From Torreya grandis (taxonomy: Eukaryota; Streptophyta; Pinopsida; Cupressales; Taxaceae), in NCBI GenBank assembly GCA_037957365.1, contig JARHVA010004905.1:155001-219000 (forward strand): DNA of 64,000 nucleotides. Direction: 5' to 3'. Positions 24,301 to 37,600 of the stretch are shown one piece after another (within the stretch, counting starts at the first letter, position 1; the number at the start of each line of letters is the position of its first letter). The notes below the pieces were generated by a model. It saw only the letters and a program-made list of their open reading frames with translations. It was not told the origin of the DNA and did not search any database. Both the position numbers and the translations under genes were made by a program.

Positions 24301-24500
24301 AATACCTACCCAACACCTACACACTCCACCTTTACCTAAGAATAAAGGTGAGTTGAAAAAATCCACTACCTCAACCTCTCTTGTTATCCATACAATCAAT
24401 GTGGTAACAAGATCACAACAAAAGGATAAAGAAAAGGCTAGGTCATCCATTCCTTGGACTTATCCCTCTAAAAAATCCCAAGGCAATAATACCTAGCCAT
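21348..24500 (+). pseudogene. gag of the Tat-lineage element
   Basis: A weak N-terminal part begins near 21348. The capsid-like core lies at about 22190-22740: HLRA, AHDDSILLHTFP, PTLDWYSAIP, SITNLYSIRQFIDESI, then FQTFDEAF and a LEKRAIDEEMLKLK end, the usual plant gag order. A zinc-knuckle-like motif of the CxFHxxxxHDxxxC type follows near 23089-23130 (HCAFH, then HDINRC), with DNGELML and NPNAPPNQALDIF after it. A long Pro/Thr/Ser-rich linker spans 23310-24040. A second, more decayed motif of the same kind lies at 24158 (FLYHKKPGHDMDNYKYL). Stops and frameshifts break it throughout. Confidence 0.8.
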
Positions 24501-24699
24501 ATCCATCATAAAAAAAACATAAGGTGTCTATCTTATGTGCATCCCCATATAACACTCAATACCCTAACCCATATGCAATATCCTTCTAGAAAGCTATCTT
24601 CAAGCAACTTTACCAAACTCTAGAAAAAATGAGTTTGTATAAGTTAGTCTCTACCTCTCCCCATCACTACCAAATACTCATATAAGCCTTGCAATCCAT

Positions 24700-25220
24700 C
24701 GAGGTCTAACCTAATTACCATCAACCTCTAACTACCTTTGTTGGTGTCCTTTAAACATCTAACTTTATCACCTTCAAAAATTTAGAAATACCTTCTATTC
24801 ATCTGGAAGATCCTAATCCCCCTATTCATTATGACATACATTAATTAAACCCACATCAAAAGGGTGATGATGGATGGAGGAGTTAACATCAATATTATCT
24901 CCTCCCATGCCTATGACTAGATGCACTTACCCATAAACATCATGTCTTAAAGCACAACGGTCCTTCGCTCTTTCAATGATACCATGGCTATGACCTTGGG
25001 CATAGTTGTCCTCTATATTTGTTTAAGGCCTCATTACTTTCCATAACTTTTTTATGTTGTAGAAGGAGAATTATAATATAATGTTTTACTCAGGTTCCCT
25101 TGGATTCATGTCATGAGTTGTGTCCCTTCCACATTACATCGATGTGTCAAATTTAAGCGTAAAAGGCAAGTTATGACTATCCAAGCTAACCCTAGTCCTT
25201 TCACATCTTGAAATATGACA
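24700..25220 (+). pseudogene. Aspartic protease region of the Tat-lineage element
   Basis: Near 24860 the translation reads RVMMDGGVNINIISSHAYD, the D-G-G form of the retroviral-type protease active site seen in this lineage. Near 25095 it reads FPWIHVMSCVPSTLHRCVKF, a motif that ends the protease domain in Tat-type elements. The two are in broken frames with several stops. The protease would mature the gag-pol polyprotein. Confidence 0.75.
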
Positions 25221-26140
25221 TATCAGCCTAATGACATCCTTCTTCCTCCTTCATCCACCTCACAACCATATGATAATGACACAACCCCACCAACCAAAAC
25301 CTATGACACTTCCACACCAAATGTTAATGAAGCTTCTACTAGATCATCTATCCCTTCTTCAGAGATTCCTATAGATAACCCCTTGGAAACCACATTCTAA
25401 CATATTTCCCTCATGGAATATAGAATCTTAACCCTGGATGCTTTCTCTACTCCCTAAGAATATGGGAATCTCAGGCATGACCCTTCCTATGACCCTAACA
25501 TTAGAACCATTATCTCCTTTGGGATCCCTAACAATAAAAAAATTCATTTATGGGGGACTTGATCAACCACTTCTAGCCCCTACCATTACTTCATCCATCT
25601 AACCATTTACCTCTAACTTTTCTTATCTTAGCAAACTAGAGTTTGCTAAGTTGTATCTTCATATATGTACTTGCAAAGGATTTAGCCTTGGTATCTATAA
25701 ATAAGAGCCTCATGAGTTACCCCATATCAAAACATTTCAATGTCATGAGTCATTTGGCCTTGGGTATGAACCACCTTAAGAACCCACAAATTTACGCAAA
25801 CCCATTTCCACCATAGAGGAAGATATCCCATCCTCACCAACCCAACCAATTTCCTCACCAGAAGATCTAGACATCATCCCCCCTAAATTTTTTTTCTAGT
25901 TAATACCATTAGTTTGGGTCCTCTCATCTACCAAAAGGATGACCAAACCAAAGTCCTTCCACTCATACACCCTAAAATGGTAGAGAATGATTATTCTACC
26001 ATCAACACCATCCGACATCAAGATGATGATTCCATTCTTACCTACCTTGATGCAATGGATTCTTCTATCCACAAGTCCCTTCCTCCTTAGGCCTCGAACA
26101 TGTCAAATGAATCCATGATGAATATCAATTTGGGCACTCT
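25221..26140 (+). pseudogene. Linker between protease and RT
   Basis: Low-complexity Pro/Ser/Thr-rich translation with stops in all frames. The length and position fit the protease-RT linker of Tat elements. No domain is recognised. Confidence 0.45.
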
Positions 26141-26149
26141 ATACAACCC

Positions 26150-27560
26150 CCACATTGTCAAAATGGGCCAATCACTGAATGTTAAGGAACTTTAGGCCTT
26201 ATCCTCTTTCCTTTAAGACCATATCATAACATTCACTTGGTATTACAATGATTTGCTTAGGATTGACCCTGCCATTACTACCTATAACATAGTCACTCAT
26301 CATGATGCCAAGCCTATTAAATAGAGACTTTGATGCATGCATCCTTACGTAGCCCTTCTCATCAAAGAAGAGCTTCAATGTCTCCTATCTATAAACTTCA
26401 TTCAACCCATTGACTACCCTCAATGGGTCTCAAATATTGTACCTATCACCAAATTGAATGGGGTTTTATGCATTTGTGTGAAATTTCATGACTTCAACCT
26501 CACCTACCCCAAGGATGACTTTTCTCTACATAGCATTGACCAACTTATTGATCTTACAACTAGCCATGAGATGTTATCTCTCATGGATGGGTTTTTAGGT
26601 TATAATCAAATCTTGATTACTCCTAAAGATCAACATAAAACCACCTTTAAGACCCCTTGGGGAACCTTTTGCTATAGAGTCATGCCTTTCAGGGTAAAGA
26701 ATGCTGGTGCAACCTACAACATGCCATGACTTATATCTTCCATGATATCATCTATAAGATTATAAAATACTATGTGGATGACCTTATTGATAAATCCAAA
26801 CTCAAAAAAGATCACTTGAATATTCTTATGATCATATTTGAACACCTCATCCATTATCATGTTCACCTTAATCCCAAGAAATGAATTTTTGGCATCCTTT
26901 TAGGAAAGCTTCTTAGCTTTATCATCTCTCTTTATGGAATCAAAGTAGACCTTTCTAAAGTTAGATTAATTTTGGACATGCCTCCTCCAACAAACCTTAA
27001 GTAGCTCTATAACCTATAGGGAAAACTTCAATCAATTTGCCATTTCATTTCCCAACTTTTAGACCAGTGCTAACCTTTCCATCACCTTTTGAATAAGTAT
27101 GTATCTTTAAAATGGAATAGCGATTGTCAAAATACATTTTCTTCACTAAAATAGGACCTTTTATCACCACTTATCCTCACCCCTCATAAGGATGACACTG
27201 ATTTTACCTATATATCTCTGCCACTAACCATTCTTTAGGGGCAATGTTGGCTCACCGAGATGAATAACACAAAAATCAAGTCATATACTACATTAGCTGC
27301 ATGCTTATAGAGTACGAGACTTGGTATACACATATTGAGAAAATATAATTAGCATTGACCTTTGTATTCACCAAACTCCACCACTACCTTCTTAACCATA
27401 AAACTTATGTCATCACTAATACCAACCTACTCAAATACATGTACTCTAAACCATATCAAAATCAACATATGGCTAAGCAGCTCATGCCCCTATCTAAATT
27501 TGACATTGTATTCCTCTAGTAGAATTCAATTAAAGGGTAGGTCATTACTGACCAATTAGT
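26150..27560 (+). pseudogene. Reverse transcriptase and RNase H of the Tat-lineage element
   Basis: The open stretch 26337-26729 carries MHPYVALLIKEELQ, PIDYPQWVSNIVP, CVKFHDFN, YPKDDF, EMLSLMDGFLGYNQI, HKTTFKTPWGTFCYRVMPF and NAGATY, the RT palm and fingers. A -1 type frameshift near 26727 leads to the catalytic box YYVDDLIDKSK near 26768, which is still intact, then a thumb ending in GIKVD and MPPPTN. RNase H follows from about 27210: SATNHSLGAML, YISCMLIEYETWYTHIEK, LALTFVFTKLHHYL. Stops are frequent after the frameshift. Confidence 0.92.
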
Positions 27561-27599
27561 TGAAGCTCCTTTACCAAAAAACTAACCACCTCTTGTTGC

Positions 27600-27900
27600 C
27601 TTTTTGGATGAGTTTATTGTGACTTGTTTTCAAGAATATGGCATAACCTACCAAATGACCATGTTCTTTTATGGCTCAAAGTGCCAATAAGGAGGGGGTG
27701 TTAGAGTTATTCTCATTCTCCTCGATGTTGAAACCCTTCCTCTCTCCTTCAAACTTGAATTTTAATGCACTAATAATATGGCTGAGTATGAAACCCTAGT
27801 GATAGGTCTTCAAACTACTCTAACCTTGGGAATTAAGACAATCCATGTCTTTGGTTATTTCTAGCTTGTGGTCAACCAAGTCAATGGATTATCAATGTAA
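27600..27900 (+). pseudogene. Second, archaeal-type RNase H
   Basis: The translation carries MFFYGSKC (expected Asp replaced by Tyr), then GGGVRVIL, LPLSFKLEF, TNNMAEYETLVIGLQTTLTL, GIKTIHVFG and LVVNQVNG. The NMAEYE...GL and QLVV motifs identify the additional archaeal/plant-type RNase H found only in the Tat group among plant gypsy elements. It supports the lineage call of the whole element. The loss of the first catalytic Asp would make the domain inactive even without the stops. Confidence 0.85.
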
Positions 27901-28279
27901 TAATGATGTCTTTCAAAAATATAAACTTTTAGTTGATAAACTATTAACATCATTCAAACATTACTTGGTCCAATCCACTCCCTAATCTACCAATAAATTT
28001 GTAGATATAATGGTCTACCTTGCTTCCCAAATCCCTTTTCAGCCTTCCAATTCCAAAATCCTTGTCACCATTCATCATTTTACCATTCCCTCCTATAAAA
28101 AATATTATCTCCCTAACATTTGTAGTGTGCAGGAATCCCCACCTAATATTTGGTATGACCAAACTGTTAACTACCTCAACTTAGGCATCGTTCATCTCAA
28201 CCTCTCTAAGAATGCCCAAAGAGCCTTGTTCAGAGTACCTCTCATTACATCACACTAGGGGGAATCCTTTAAAAACATG

Positions 28280-29345
28280 ATTTTTATGGTCTCCTTATTC
28301 ATTTAATATACAACCATGAATCTTCCCATGCCATCAAAGAAAAACATGATGGGATCTATGAGGGATACTTTAGTGTCCTAACAATTGCTAAATGTATCCT
28401 TTACCTTGGCTACTATTGGGCCACCCTCAACAAAGACTATTATGATTATGTAAAAAAGTGTGTTAAATGTTAATAACATGATAATTTACATCATGTGCTA
28501 GCCAATAGCCTCTAGGTATATAAGAAATTTTGGCCTTTCTCCTAATGGGGGCTCAATCTCATTGGGGAAATTAACCCCCATTATTCATAGTGGTATACCT
28601 CCATCATAACAACCACTAAATATTTCACCAAATGAGTGTAATTTATTCCTCTTATCTAGACCAAAGTAGAAAATATTATCAACTTTATCAACCATCATAT
28701 CATCTACCACTTTGGTGTTCCTCATAAGATCATCACTGATAATGGTAAATCCTTCAAAAATAAGCAAGTTCAAGGCTTATGTGACATATTTGGTATCAAT
28801 TTAAGCTTTTCCTCACCTTACCATCCACACATAAATGGATAGGTATAATCCTCCAACAAAACCCTCAACAAAATACTAACCAAAGTTATCATTGCTTCAT
28901 GTCAAGATTGGTACTTGCACACCCCATTTGCTTTATGGGCCTATCATACTAGCATCTAAACCTCCATGGGTGCTACCCCTTTCTCTCTAGTCTTCAAAAT
29001 AGAGGTATTATTACCTCTTGAAGTCCAAATCCCCTCTCTTTTCATATCTTTGCAAGAGCTTATTTTTGAGGAAGATTTTCATCAACACCATTTAGCTCAA
29101 CTTGAGCTACTTGATGAGTGCCTTTTAACATCCCTCACCCACGTCCATATCTATCAAGAGCATATCAAATGTGCTTATAATAAGCACTTCAAATAATAGG
29201 AATTTAATATTGAAGACCTTTTCCTAAATAAAAACCAACACATGACCAACATGGAGAAGAGCAAACGAGGCAAGTTTGCTTTTAATTGGATTGGATCCTA
29301 CATCATTACCCATAAGTATGGATTAGGAGCTTAGAATTTGTCCTC
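28280..29345 (+). pseudogene. Integrase of the Tat-lineage element
   Basis: The zinc-binding segment is followed by the catalytic core: WGLNLIGEI near 28550, YFTK near 28622, HHIIYHFGVPHKIITDNGKS near 28690-28755 (second catalytic Asp), SPYHPHING near 28815, and TLNKIL for the third acidic region. A C-terminal open stretch (28966-29196) has TPFSLVFKIEVLLPLEVQIP, typical of this lineage. A final segment (about 29330) resembles the end of pol. Several stops lie in the core. Confidence 0.9.
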
Positions 29346-32300
29346 TTTCAAAGGAAAACTAGAACTTGATCCCCTCAGTCTTCATATCTACATCTATTTT
29401 TCTATTAATGAAGGATCAAACTCACTCTTTTTGTCTAACTTAAGCTCATCCCTTGATTACGAGATTTTAACCTTCACTTATCTTTCTCCTCTCCTTTTGA
29501 GGATAATTGATTACAACACAGAACTATGTGATTAACCATCATATTCATAGCCTAATCCTAAATGTGGGTACCATGGCTCTACCCATAACATGGTTCTCAT
29601 GGATACTTTTCATCTCTAATAATATGGAATCTCATGGTCATTTTCTCTCAAAAACCATACCTTTTCATATCATTAACCTTCTTGTATTAAAATTTTTCTT
29701 GCATAAAGGTAAACCTCTGAACCTAATTAGACCTATCCATGTCTAAAAACATTACATCTAGAAACAATTTGGATACCAAAATACTACTTGGGTTAATATC
29801 TTAAGTATTGTAGACTATTCCCTTGAAGGAAAGATACCCAAAAACAAAATAAAAATTGCCAAATATAAGGTAGACTGCTCCCTTGAAGGATAGCTATCAA
29901 GAGAATTAAACAAATCCAATAAACTTAGACCACTCCCTTAAAGGATGACTAAGTTAACTTTGTCAAAAGAAGAGCAATTTATTAAAAGCTTCTTGCATCG
30001 ATCAACCTCCCATATACAATCATAAAGCAAAAAACTCACTATCAAAACAAAATCTAAAGTTGCAATCAACTCTCAAGAAACATAATAAGTTGGAAGCCAC
30101 AATCAGCTTTCACATGTAGACTTCCCACATTGATCAATCTACATCTAGCATATGACATGAAATTATCTATTACCATTCTTAGGCCACCTATAGAAAGGGT
30201 AAACTAATTCACATGAGGTTATCATACATATCACCCATTACCCTTCATGCCACCTATCACCCATCTTCTCTTTAGACTATTTATAAATTAGGGGATTTAG
30301 ATATTACTTGACACCCTAGGATCAAGAAACCTTTTTTTATCAACTCAGGATCACTCATTGAGAGTGTTTGAAGGGCTTATATTCATTAAGTTGATCCCAC
30401 ATCAGGTCTAGTTTCAGTCTTTGTCAAAAATAAAACATCGTGCCCTATTCTTATCTTAATGTACTTGGTTGATGTTTTCATCATGACTTTTACCATCTAG
30501 TGTTACAATAACAACAATAATTATTTTTAAATTAAGTAATATTACAACAACCATAACCATACTAGTCATAACCATAACCATAATAGTCATAAGTATCCAC
30601 ACAACCTTAAGCATGATAACATTTGACCATTGACATCTAACACATTTTGTACATGTTTATATAAAATTATGCAATATTTTATTTAGGGTGAAAGGGGTTG
30701 CATGACATATACAAAGTTATCAGACTATCCACACTTCACCTAAGGCCCCTACATACATTATTTTCCTACCTAAGTACTAGGCTAATTGTCTAGTGACTCT
30801 AGATTTGTATTCAACCATCCTGCTACTTGATTTCTCCCTGAACTAACATTTGTAACATTCCCTATCTCAGTAGTTGCTAAAGGGTATACTCTATTCTCCT
30901 CTTCTAGATTCATCCCAATAGAGTGAGAATCATATTCCACTCTAGGTCTTTCACCTTGCTCACCTATCATAGCCATTGCATCCCTCTGCACTAGTTTTTT
31001 TACTTGCATAGGTACCATCAGTTGTTACCTTAATGGACATCCCTTGGATAGTGAGGGTTCCCTCCATAGATAGGTTGATAATCATGTTCTCCAGTCCTAC
31101 ATCTTACATAGTGAAATTATTGCCTTATTTATTAGTAAAGAGATAAGAGTTAAAGCTCAATCTCAAGCCATGGTGCCTTTTCTCTTTTTGTTGATCTAAT
31201 AATACTTCTATTATCACCATTACATGTAGTATCTATTATATCTTCACATTCATCATATTGATTATTTCAGGTCATGGGGGTTAATTTTTATCTTTACCAT
31301 TGTTCCCATTATTCTCCATCTTCAACCTTGTGTAGTTATTTGCACTCTCTATAACCTTCAAAACCAAACAAATCAATGATAGACACTCATCCTTATCATG
31401 ATTCTTTAAATAGAATACTTGACCATTATTCCTCATCAACATGATCCTCCATTCCATTGATGGGGAAGGTTATCTTATGTCATTTATTCCCTTGAAAAGT
31501 ATTCCCACTTGAAATGGTTGTGTTTACTTACCTTTTCATATGGACACATCACCCTTGATTTGATTGGTCATCTCGATAAAGCCATTATGCGTCATCATGA
31601 TATCTTTTTGTTTTCCCTATCATCTGATACACATCTGATGTCTTTACTTACTTTGTTATCTTGTAGTCCTTGTGGTCCTAGTGGTCATTTGTATCATTTT
31701 CACCTTTATCCTAGTTGACATAAATTGGCATTCAATCATGAGCCACTGTAATGATCACACCTTCAAAACTACCACTATTGTTGGTGGTGGTAACTTTAAA
31801 ATGCTTTCCATTGGAAAAGCTCCCCCATTTGATCCAACTATATAACCAATATCCTAGACCCTGTATCTCTTTGCTACCAGGGCCTCTTTTAAGTGGAACC
31901 TCAATTCATCAATTCCAAGAAACTAGGACAAAAAATGCAAACATGGCTACCTTTCATCTAGCCTACCCATGCAACTCTTGGGTTAGGCACAGTCCATCCT
32001 CTATCACTCACCATGCTACCAATTTTCTAACTCATAAAATCTAATTATCCATCAAGTAAATTCTTTGTAGGTTGCCACTTTGCTACTACCCTTAAAACTC
32101 AGCTCATAGTGATAATGACCTTTCATCAACATAACTATGTAGATCTTGATAGACACTCACCTCTTAAAACTTGGATCATAGTGATAGATGTTAGCACTAT
32201 GCTTATAAACTCACATAAATTTAGAAGGTGCAAACTCCTTACAAAGGCACTTCTTCTTTGGATTAGCTCCATTGAATGTCATTTGTGGTGCTTAACATTG

Positions 32301-34654
32301 TGTTCCCTTCTAATTTATCCTACCTTGCACATTTGTGTCTCTCATCCCACTAAATGTGGGATCATTATGGTAAATATTCACCAATCTAAACCATGCACCT
32401 TTACCATCACCTTCACCAAAGCCCAAAACCTCTATTTTACAAAACCTTCTCCATCATCCCAAACCAACCCATGTGGTCCATCAAATTAGGGTAGCTAATT
32501 TGAGCACTATTTTATAAAACTAGCTGAACTACATTGGCCTAATGTCCATGGATTATGTAGGCATTGCTTCACTTCTAAGGGTAGCTTGGACATTAAAAAC
32601 TAATTCCCATCCCTTTTTTCTTCTCACCTATTTCCATTTCTAACAACACCCTCTTGCTTAGGGCATCCTACATCAAGGAAGATTTGAATTATTTCTTAAG
32701 CATCTTTATGATTTAACACCATCTAATACTTCCTCTTAGTTTTTCCCCCATTGTTGGGAGAACTACATTGGTCTGAGCTATTTTTAAACTATGTAGGCAA
32801 CACTGCCAACTCCCTTCTTTTATTTACCCTTCTCACCTAAAATCTCTTCCTCCACTTCTCTACCTATCTCCTCACCACCTCCCTCTCTTCAGCTTATCAA
32901 TCTCTTTTAACCACTTTCTAGTTTGTCAATATATTTTAACACAAGGATTTACAACCTTCCTCATTGGCCCCTATTATCTCCCATAAATCCACTACCTACT
33001 CTACTTCATTGGCCTCCCCATCACCTTTCCTTGTGCATGTTTCATGACTCACTTCCCCACCCACCTTTTGCATTTTTTGTCTCTCTTTCCCCTTATTACC
33101 AACCTTTCCCTTCACCCCCTTTGCCTTCTTTCTCCATCCTCATCATCTCACTTCACCCTTGACTATTTTTTATACCCTCTTTATCACTCTCTTTTCCTCA
33201 CCAATTCCACATCATCCTATTCCCTTTCACATTGAGGGACACTTTTACCTCCTTCTCTTCTTTGATACCACCTTCTTACTGCCCTTCCACTACTTCTAAA
33301 CCACCTTCATTCCAATTTTTAGTTCTTGTTTTCCTCTTTCCCATATTTTTAATTTGGTATGCTTTCTATTTCTTCTAGCATCCCATTTTTTTATTATGTG
33401 TTCCACCACTCTCTGTCAATTTACCACTCTTCCCACCTTTTCTATTTTTTTCCCTCCATAACTAGCTTTTAACTGGGCCTTTATCCTTTGAGAAGACTTC
33501 CATAATTCCCATTTTCTTCTTATTATTTCTAGCCTTTTTCACTTTGCATTCCCATTTTCCTCTTTTGATCTTAGTACTCACTTATCTTTTGTATCTATGT
33601 GAGCGTCTGTGCTTTATATCCCTACTTCAATTTTTCCTTTTCCTTCTTATCATCCTTGATCTCCATCCCTTATTTTCATCTCATGCCCTTTCATTGTGTT
33701 CCCCTATTTATTCACCACCTCACCACCTTTTAACTTGCCAATCTCTTCTAATCACCCCTTCAACTTGTTAATCTCTATTAGCAAGTTGATTGATGCATAA
33801 TTTATCTCTTCAGTTTCTTATCCACCCATCCTTCACTTCTCCTTATTTTTATTAACCCATTTCCCATTTTCCATCCCATCATCATCTCCAAAACCACCAT
33901 ATAATTTGCTTCATTATTTTTCTCCTTGATTATCATGATCCATGCTTATTTGGTCAAGATACCACCTACTTCTTCACTCTCTTATCATCCTTTTTGTGTT
34001 CTCATTTCACTCTTTTTTCTTCCATGTATTTCCTTGTTTTTCATTTTCATCACCAAACTATTTTATCCTTGGTTTTTTTATACTTATTTTCAAACCTTTC
34101 ATGGCATCCCATATTTCTCATCCTCCCCTTACCCTTCACAATTTTTACACTTCTCTCCCCATCTTTTTCAATTCTCTAATCTATCATTCTTTAGTGCATC
34201 CCTCACTCTTCCATCTTCTACCTTTTATTTTTCTCCTCTTTTCTCTATTCCATTTCATTTTTTTCCCTTCTTATATGTCCATGCATGGATCCTTCCATCC
34301 TTCTCCACCTTCATATTTATCTATTACCTCATTTTTTTCTCCACCTATCTCTTCATCCATCTCTTATTCAACCTTCACCTCATCCCTTGTTGGATCTACC
34401 TTATTTTTTCCTATTCAAACTCCACCTCCTTAGAGTGTGGTCACCAATTATACCACTTTTATGTAAATCTCATTTTATACTTCCTCATGTCCTCCACACC
34501 CTTGCTTTGATGTATGAAATCCAATTAGTTTTGCTACTTCAGGTGCATCCCTTTGTTCCTTTAATTCCTTTGCATGTTGAGCCTAGATCCTCTTTTCTGT
34601 CACTCTCTAACTAATACCTTCACCCTACCTATCACCTTTTTCCCTTTTAAACCC
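29346..34654 (+). other. 3' non-coding region of the Tat element, first part
   Basis: No protein domain after the integrase. Three copies of a motif like GTAGACTGCTCCCTTGAAGG lie at about 29810, 29870 and 29925. From about 31440 to 34640 the plus strand becomes strongly C/T-rich, leaving long overlapping frames in all three forward phases; these are composition effects. Motifs with GAACTACATTGGCCTAATGTCCATGG-like content near 32525 and 32760 recur at 52733, on the other side of the nested element, which shows this is one region split by insertion. (Only parts of each motif are conserved.). Confidence 0.75.
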
Positions 34655-37600
34655 TATTATCATTATAGAGTGAACCCTAATTCAAGATGTGGAGAACACA
34701 CCTTCACTCCAAATGATACAATGGGAACTTCTCAAAGTGTGGGTGACTTTGTGTCGAGAAGAACCTCTAAAGAGGGTTGGTTCCCTTAGGATTTATCAAT
34801 TATATTTGATCTACTATGATTTTTGGATGAAAAGGGGAAGGGAAAATTGAAAGTAAATCCTAAATAAAGGGGGTGATGCACCTGAATTGCTTATATTCTC
34901 TAGAAACTATTAAAACTGATGAACATATATGAATCAATAAAATTCCTATTTTTCCCTTAAGCATAAATATTTCAAATGAAGGGTTGAAAGGATTTTGGAT
35001 CAAAAAATTTATTTTACCTCTTCAAATGACTTGTATAAGGTGAGATATAAAATAATAGGTGAGGAAGGGACATACCAAAATGAGATATAATCCTTCTTAT
35101 ATACTGATACACAATCAAATACACACTATTATCTATCAAAATTCATATTTAAAATAAAATCTTCTTTATTGATATATGATCCACATTACAATTTATTCCT
35201 CTGCTCCCTAACTATAGCCAAACTAGAATTGAAAAATGGGAAGGGTTAGTCTTGGTTTACTAACTCAAGACCAACTCCTTTTACAATGTTTAAAATAATC
35301 ATTAAAAGCTTTCCCTTCATAAAATTTGCATGCTTTGTTTCAAAATTTGGAATAGAAGGGATGGTGGGCCCATTTGAGAAGTCAAAATTTATTTTCATGG
35401 AAGGTATGCCACATATCTAAAGAAGGAAATCCATTTGATTTTTTAAAAGCTGATTTGGAATAATAGAACATTCCCATTTGCATGGAAATCAAGGAAGATG
35501 CATGATAAGCTTTGTCTAGTCAACTCCAACTAACTCCATCTTGCATGAAAAGGGACCTTGAAAGATGAAACATATATGAATATTCATGATAATATCAGAT
35601 ATATGGAATATAAACTCCTTTGGAACTCTTTATTATCTTGTTCTAATACCAACCTCAACTTGACCTTTAGAACAATTAGGCCAACTAGACCAGTTAAGCC
35701 TAAAGGATAATTTGTGCACTTGGACACCATAAAACTTAAAAAATAAGACATTAAACTTTAAAAAAAAAACAAATTAAACCTAAAAAACAATTATTCATCA
35801 CCAAAAATGTGATTTTGATGAGAAAATCATTGCCATTTAGTCAACATGGTTGATGAGGCCTATTTTGTGCCATTTTCAGCAGATTAGCCATTTTGATTGA
35901 GTTATTAGGGGCACTTCCAGAGTGATTTATGATCAAATAAATATTTTAAAATGAATAAAAAGTCTTAATATTTGAGCTTCATTGATTATTTTCTATTAAT
36001 TTACCCTGTACTTCATTTTACATGCTTTTTTTCACGAAAAACATGATTTTGGTCCTCATTTATATAGATTCATGTAGATAATTTACATTTATATAATCCT
36101 CTATAATTTTAATTGACATTTTAAAAAGGGTTTAAATTTATCCATGGTGATTTTATAGCAATAAAATGCATTTTTTGCAAAACTAGTTTTTAAGGTGTTT
36201 AGGAGGGTTTTAAAGCTGAATCTTCAAACTGATGATTCATGAGGTAGAGATATCTAAATCCTGAACCAATTAAATTTATGTCTATAAAATTTATTCCTTT
36301 GACATCCATAAAAATATTCAGATCCCATGAGAAAGATATGAAAAGTTACCACATGGAAAAATCTGCCTGTGAGGTTTCGACTGCATTCTTAATTGCCTAC
36401 ACTTTTAGTGATTGTTCATAATGTAATGTCCATAAAATGGTCTAATTTTTTTTATGAATTATAAGTAAATTTGGTTACTAAAAAAATATTAAAATCATTT
36501 AGACAAACTCCACATGTGGTGAAAGATACGAATATGAACAAGAGGCTATGAAGGGTGTTTAAAACTACAAAAAGTAAAACTTTCACCATGATTAAAATAA
36601 TCCATTAAATGATTCAAAAAAAATTAAAAAATAATTATGGTACCTTTACCATGCTATAAAAACACTTTGAAATCATAATTTGTCTAAAAATTAAAATAAC
36701 CTCTTTTTGACCTATATGCCTATTTACTTGCAGAGATTGTACACTATTTTACGGTATTATTATGATTTTAAAACATAAAAACATTATTATCAATATTTTA
36801 ATTAGCACTAGAAGCTTCTATAGCATTCTGGAACAAAATATGTTCCAATGGTGACCTCAAATGAATAGGCTAAGGTATAAGACAAAATAGTGAGTATATA
36901 CAGTCATCCAATGGATATTAAATTTTTTCATAAGTTTATAAAACTCATGTTTACCTTGTGTACAAAATTTCAAGTCCTAACTCCACTTGTAGCTCCTAGA
37001 ATCTTTAATTTTCTCTAAATTTTGATATCCATGAATGGACTGTCTATATTTTGATTGAGTTTTGATGTTTATAAGGCAAAATTCATAGTTTTTGGATGTA
37101 TTTAATATAAAAAACATATTAATTTATCTAAATATCCTTTTTAATATGTTTTAAACCATATTTTATGCCTCTTTCTAGCATGCTTTGAGCTTCAAATAAG
37201 GCATTTAGGCCTCTATACTAAGCATATTCCATACAATGGGCTCTGAAATTTCACTTCATGAGATGATAAAAAGTGTTTTTTCATTTAAAATATTTTAATA
37301 TGTCCATATTTCACTTTACTTGAATTATCCTTGAATGGAACTTGAAATATCTTGAAAGGTACTTGATTGTGTATTATTAAGGGCATAGATTGTATGTTGC
37401 TACGGGCAGACCGTATGCTAGATTTGAAACATATTTTATAGCATTATTTGATTTTATATAATTCCATATCAAACCTTAAATACCCAAAACCATCAATAAA
37501 CTTCTCAAAATGAACCATTGATTGTATCCATGTACAAACTAGATTGAAGATGCCTTAAACCTTATGTGGCATAGATGATGATCTTGTCAGTGTACAAATT

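Noticed and set aside
23396..24450. Minus-strand frames opposite gag (23396-23623, 23753-23992, 24235-24450)
   Set aside because: Shadows of the Pro/Thr-rich gag linker on the plus strand; Gly/Val-rich antisense products are typical of this.
29810..29950. Possible CRISPR-like spaced repeat
   Set aside because: Only three imperfect copies with irregular spacing in a plant retrotransposon; no array structure.
33926..34510. 194-codon open frame, with 163- and 109-codon frames overlapping it in the other forward phases
   Set aside because: All forward phases are open together because the strand is C/T-rich and stop codons need purines; the translations are Ser/Phe/Pro/Leu-rich without any motif.
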